A DNA stretch of 64,000 nt, from assembly GCF_003751225.1 (NCBI RefSeq), contig NZ_RJKE01000001.1:8432001-8496000 (forward strand), written 5' to 3'. Each line of letters begins with the position of its first letter. Positions within the stretch are counted from its first letter, which is position 1. The notes below the pieces were generated by a model. It worked only from the letters and a program-made list of their open reading frames with translations, searched no databases and was not told where the DNA came from. The stretch comes from Actinocorallia herbida. GTDB lineage: Bacteria; Actinomycetota; Actinomycetes; Streptosporangiales; Streptosporangiaceae. Shown one piece after another: positions 60,713 to 64,000 of the stretch. The position numbers and the translations under genes were made by a program.

Positions 60713-61506
60713 AGCCGCTCCACCACGGTCTTCAGCAACACGCCCATCCGGCCCGCCGCCGCGCGGCCCGCCTCCAGCACCTCGGCGTGGTCGAGCAGCG
60801 CGTCCGACAGGCCCGCCGCGACGTTCGTCACCAGCGAGACGCCCAGGACCTCCGCGCCGCCCTCACGGGCCGCGATCGCCTCAAGGACCGTGGACATGCC
60901 GATGAGGTCGGCGCCCAGGGTGCGCAGCATCCGGATCTCGGCGGGGGTCTCGTACGTGGGGCCGCGGAAAGCCGCGTAGACGCCTTCGGCGAGCGAGGGG
61001 TCGGCCTCAAGGGCGAGGGCGCGCAGCCGCTTGGAGTACACCTCGGTGAGGTCCAGGAAGGACGTGCCCGTAAGCGGGTTCGCCCCGGTGAGGTTGAGGT
61101 GGTCGCTGATGAGCACCGGGTCGCCTATCGACTGCGTCTCCGGCCGCAGCCCTCCGGCCGCGTTGGTGAGCACCACGGTCTTGACCCCCGCGGCCAGCGC
61201 GGTCCGCACCCCGTGGACCGCGGGCTCCACGCCGCGCCCCTCGTACAGGTGGGTGCGGCCGAGGAAGACCAGGACGTTCTTGTCCCCCACCCGCAGCGCC
61301 CTGACCTTGCCCCCGTGGCCCGCGACGGCGGGGGCGGTGAAGCCCGGCAGCTCGGTGAACGCGATCTCGTGCGCGGGCTCGCCCAGCGCGTCGGCGGCCG
61401 GGACCCACCCCGAGCCCGTCACCAGCGCGACGTCGAACTTCGGGTACGTCAGGGCGGTCAACGCGGCGGCGGCGCGCTCGGCGAGTGCATAAGGGTTGTT
61501 CTCCAC
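60709..61506 (-). CDS. punA: Purine-nucleoside phosphorylase
   Basis: A 265-residue trimeric-type PNP with GSGWVPAA (phosphate), TNAAGGLRPE, GPTYETPAEIRMLR (catalytic Glu) and VTNVAAG (Asn binding the purine). It cleaves inosine/guanosine with phosphate to base and ribose-1-phosphate. The start is GTG at 61506. It leads a two-gene operon with the phospho-sugar mutase. Confidence 0.95.
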   Translation of the reverse strand: MENNPYALAERAAAALTALTYPKFDVALVTGSGWVPAADALGEPAHEIAFTELPGFTAPAVAGHGGKVRALRVGDKNVLVFLGRTHLYEGRGVEPAVHGVRTALAAGVKTVVLTNAAGGLRPETQSIGDPVLISDHLNLTGANPLTGTSFLDLTEVYSKRLRALALEADPSLAEGVYAAFRGPTYETPAEIRMLRTLGADLIGMSTVLEAIAAREGGAEVLGVSLVTNVAAGLSDALLDHAEVLEAGRAAAGRMGVLLKTVVERL

Positions 61507-61640
61507 CCGCCCAGCCTAGGGGCGGGATCGGGGCCTTACGCGGCCCGAACCTCCCAAATTCCCCGATCACAACGCGCCCGGTTTGTTCCGTTCTACAGCC
61601 GGACGCCCGGGTCCGACCGGCACGGGAACGCAGCCGGGGG

Positions 61641-62126
61641 TCACAGCTCGGAGCCCAGCGTGTCGCACGGTCGTTCGCGCAGCTCCTTCACATAGATCTC
61701 CGGCGCGCCCGCCCGCTCGGCGGCGTCGGCGATGATCCCGATGAACCGCGCCGACGGAAGGCCGCCCTCGTAGGCGTCGAGCACGTAGATCCAGGCGAGC
61801 TCCTCACCGAACAGGGTCTGCACCCGCACCCTGATCTTGGTGTAGAGCCCCTGCTCGTGCCCTTCCCACGCGTCGAGAGCCTGCTCGTCCAGCTCCGTGA
61901 CGTCGTAGAGGGCCACGAAGGTCTGCGAGGTGTGATCCTCGACAACAGTGGCCAGGGCGCCGTCCCAGCCGATCTCCTCACCGCCGAACGTCAGGCGCCA
62001 GCCCTGGAGCCAGCCCGTGTCGCGCAGCGGCGAATGCGGGGCGCGCAAGGCCATCTGCTCGGGATCCATGTTGGAGGCGTATGCCGCGTACAGAGCCACG
62101 CTGACAGAGCCTACCGGCCCATCCAT
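61641..62126 (-). CDS. Gamma-glutamylcyclotransferase family protein (Rv3304-like)
   Basis: A 161-residue GGCT/AIG2-fold protein with the YASNMD signature and a Glu in DAWEGHEQGLY that fits the catalytic acid. Family members cyclise gamma-glutamyl compounds to 5-oxoproline, but many bacterial ones are uncharacterised. The ATG at 62126 has AAGG 6 nt upstream. It diverges from the lpdA-type gene with 18 bp between starts, the arrangement also found for Rv3304/Rv3303c as I recall. Confidence 0.82.
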   Translation of the reverse strand: MDGPVGSVSVALYAAYASNMDPEQMALRAPHSPLRDTGWLQGWRLTFGGEEIGWDGALATVVEDHTSQTFVALYDVTELDEQALDAWEGHEQGLYTKIRVRVQTLFGEELAWIYVLDAYEGGLPSARFIGIIADAAERAGAPEIYVKELRERPCDTLGSEL

Positions 62127-62144
62127 CGACGACCTTAGGAAAGA

Positions 62145-63542
62145 ATGGGCGTTGTGAGCACGCGTATCGTAATTCTGGGTGGAGGGCCGGGCGGCTACGA
62201 GGCCGCGCTGGTCGCGGCGCGACTCGGCGCCGACGTGACCGTGATCGAGAAGGACGGACCCGGCGGAGCCAGCGTGCTCTACGACTGCGTCCCGTCCAAG
62301 ACGCTGATCGCCACGTCGGTCCGCATGTCGGTGCTGAGCGAGTCCGGCGCCCTCGGGGTGAACTTCGACGGCGGCGCCGACGGCGAGGTCGGCGGCGTCA
62401 AAGCGGACCTCGCGCTGATCAACAAGCGGGTGAAGGACCTGGCCCGCGCCCAGTCCTTCGACGTGGCCGACCGCCTCGGGTACGAGGAGGTCAAGATCGT
62501 CCGCGGTGAGGGCAGGCTCGACGGGCCCCGCGCGGTCGTCGTCGGCGAGCGCCGTATCGAGGCCGACGTGATCATCGTCGCGACCGGCGCGACCCCCCGC
62601 GTCCTGCCCGGCGCGGAGCCCGACGGCGAGCGCATCCTCACCTGGCGCCAGCTCTACGACCTTCCCGAGCTGCCCGAAGAGCTGATCGTGGTCGGCTCCG
62701 GCGTCACCGGCGCGGAGTTCGCGGGGGCCTACCTCAGCCTCGGCTCGAAGGTGACTTTGGTCTCTTCCCGTGACCGGATCCTGCCATCACAGGACGCCGA
62801 GGCCGCCTCCGTCCTGGAGGACGTGTACCGGCGGCGCGGCATGAACGTCATGGGCCGCTCCCGCGCGGGCGCGGTGGAGCGTTCCGGCGACGGCGTCGTG
62901 GTCACCCTCGAGGACGGCCGCAAGGTCCACGGCTCGCACTGCCTGATGACCGTCGGCATGGTCCCCAACACCCGCGGCATCGGCCTGGAGGCCGCCGGGG
63001 TGAAGCTCGGCCGCGGCGGCTACGTCGAGACCGACAAGGTCTCCCGGACCTCGGTGCCGAACATCTACGCCGCGGGCGACTGCACCGGCGTGCTCGCGCT
63101 CGCCTCCGTCGCGGCGATGCAGGGCCGCATCGCGGTCTGGCACGCGCTCGGCGAGGCGGTCCAGCCGCTCAAGCTCGGCTGGGTCAGCTCCAACATCTTC
63201 ACCGACCCCGAGGTCGCCGCGGTCGGCGTCACCCAGGCGATGGTCGACAACTGCGAGGTCGACGCCCGCACCGTCATGCTGCCGCTCAACACGAACGCGC
63301 GCGCCAAGATGCAGGGCTTCGAGGACGGCTTCATCAAGCTCTTCTGCCGCCGCTCGACCGGCATCGTCCTCGGCGGCGTCATCGTGGCCCCTCGCGCCAG
63401 CGAACTGATCATGACCCTCGCCGTCGCCGTCCAGCAGCACCTGACGGTCGACCAGCTCGCCCACACCTTCACGGTCTACCCCTCGCTGTCGGGCAGCATC
63501 CAGGAGGCGGCGAACCGCCTGACGGTCGACTCGGCCTACTAG
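62145..63542 (+). CDS. lpdA: NAD(P)H-quinone dehydrogenase, LpdA type
   Basis: A 465-residue flavoprotein of the disulfide-reductase superfamily with ILGGGPGGYEAA (FAD), VVGSGVTGAEFA (NAD) and YAAGDCTG. The redox motif reads SVLYDCVPSK, with only one of the two cysteines, and the C-terminal His-Glu dyad is missing (HTFTVYPSLSG). Those are the features of mycobacterial LpdA (Rv3303c), which reduces quinones and not lipoamide. The ATG at 62145 has AGGA close upstream. Confidence 0.93.
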   Translation: MGVVSTRIVILGGGPGGYEAALVAARLGADVTVIEKDGPGGASVLYDCVPSKTLIATSVRMSVLSESGALGVNFDGGADGEVGGVKADLALINKRVKDLARAQSFDVADRLGYEEVKIVRGEGRLDGPRAVVVGERRIEADVIIVATGATPRVLPGAEPDGERILTWRQLYDLPELPEELIVVGSGVTGAEFAGAYLSLGSKVTLVSSRDRILPSQDAEAASVLEDVYRRRGMNVMGRSRAGAVERSGDGVVVTLEDGRKVHGSHCLMTVGMVPNTRGIGLEAAGVKLGRGGYVETDKVSRTSVPNIYAAGDCTGVLALASVAAMQGRIAVWHALGEAVQPLKLGWVSSNIFTDPEVAAVGVTQAMVDNCEVDARTVMLPLNTNARAKMQGFEDGFIKLFCRRSTGIVLGGVIVAPRASELIMTLAVAVQQHLTVDQLAHTFTVYPSLSGSIQEAANRLTVDSAY

Positions 63543-63599
63543 GCCCTCCTTCGCACGGACGGCCCCGCTCACAGGCCGGCCGGGCGCCTCGCCGAATCG

Positions 63600-64000
63600 T
63601 CAGACGAGCGCGGCGATCACCAGGAGGGCCAGGGGGGCCAGGACGGCGGCCAGGGCCGGGATCGACCAGGTGGGGCGGGGCTCGGCGGTCGGGGCCGCGG
63701 GGGCCGCGTTGCGGAGCTCCTCCAGTTGTTCCGCGGCGAAGGTGACCGGGGTGCGGGAGGCGAGGTCTTCGGGACTGGCCCGGGCGGCGGTGGCGGCCTT
63801 GCGGGCGGAGACCTGGACGGCCCAGGAGTCGATGTGGCCTCCGGCGTGGTCGAAGGACAGGGCTCGGCCTGTGCCGATCTTCCGGACCGTGCTCCAGGGG
63901 AGCCGGGTCGTTTTGAAGGGGTTCTCGATGGAGACGCCCGTCTCGTCGCCGCGGACGGCGGGGCGCAGGCCCATCACGTAGGCGAGGCCGCAGGTCAGCA
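63600..64000 (-). CDS. PH-domain (bPH-type) membrane protein, 5' end beyond window
   Basis: The open frame continues past the right edge, so about 133 C-terminal residues are visible. The visible part has strand-rich PH-like sequence (TGVSIENPFKTTRLPW, HIDSWAVQVSARK) and a C-terminal transmembrane helix (IPALAAVLAPLALLVIAALV). Bacterial PH proteins of this kind are membrane-associated with unknown ligands. Apparent start codons inside the visible part (63977 and 63974) are probably internal. Confidence 0.7.
   Translation of the reverse strand, partial: LTCGLAYVMGLRPAVRGDETGVSIENPFKTTRLPWSTVRKIGTGRALSFDHAGGHIDSWAVQVSARKAATAARASPEDLASRTPVTFAAEQLEELRNAAPAAPTAEPRPTWSIPALAAVLAPLALLVIAALV

Overview
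The window is chromosomal DNA from a high-GC Gram-positive actinomycete. The 16S rRNA fragment, the strong GC bias at third codon positions, an accE-type carboxylase epsilon subunit and several actinobacterial family combinations support this. A member of the Streptosporangiales (for example Thermomonosporaceae) is my guess, not something I could verify. The gene skeleton resembles the Mycobacterium tuberculosis interval around Rv3264c-Rv3308 as I remember it: an LCP protein, a FadE25-like acyl-CoA dehydrogenase, purK/purE, a GtrA protein, birA, accD5/accE, accA3, lpdA, Rv3304, deoD and pmmB. Other blocks are inserted into that skeleton.

Region 1 (1-1467) holds the 5' part of a 16S rRNA gene on the minus strand, its leader, two good promoters and a hairpin closing the next operon. 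Region 2 (1484-12354) is a cell-surface glycopolymer locus. A minus-strand operon carries a sugar/polyol cytidylyltransferase, a glycerol-1-phosphate-dehydrogenase-like enzyme, two CDP-alcohol phosphotransferases (one fused to a degenerate nucleotidyltransferase, followed by a DUF5941-like membrane protein) and a GT2. Around it are an IspD/TarI-like cytidylyltransferase, an LCP ligase, another GT2 and UDP-glucose dehydrogenase. Together they look like an unassigned route to a phosphodiester-containing wall polymer or lipid, and this is my main candidate for an undescribed pathway.

Region 3 (12398-22006) has an acyl-CoA dehydrogenase, a secreted propeller-like protein, a glycerophosphodiesterase, purK-purE-gtrA, a two-component system, and an iron-box-controlled bfd-bfr pair. 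Region 4 (22106-31326) is a polyphosphate/nucleotide block: CYTH-CHAD facing a minus-strand run of ppc, birA, class III adenylate cyclase, ppk and mutT1. Region 5 (31470-33308, resumed at 50271-52019) is an acyl-CoA carboxylase, with its beta and epsilon subunits separated from its alpha subunit.

The gap between them (33407-50037) holds a NYN nuclease, a lipoprotein and two accessory systems. One is a complete-looking Tad/Flp pilus operon ending in a membrane protein with a LysM domain and a BTAD regulator domain. The other is an EssC-like three-ATPase secretion motor beside a single WXG100 protein. Region 6 (52245-59046) has an epimerase/BASS transporter/flavin monooxygenase operon, a glycine-rich membrane protein, and a TetR-MFS efflux pair with matching operators. 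Region 7 (59051-64000) has phosphohexomutase, purine nucleoside phosphorylase, a gamma-glutamylcyclotransferase-like protein, LpdA-type quinone reductase and a truncated PH-domain protein.

No CRISPR array, tRNA, insertion sequence or attachment site was seen. Start codons were reassigned where ribosome sites or gene overlaps made a better case.
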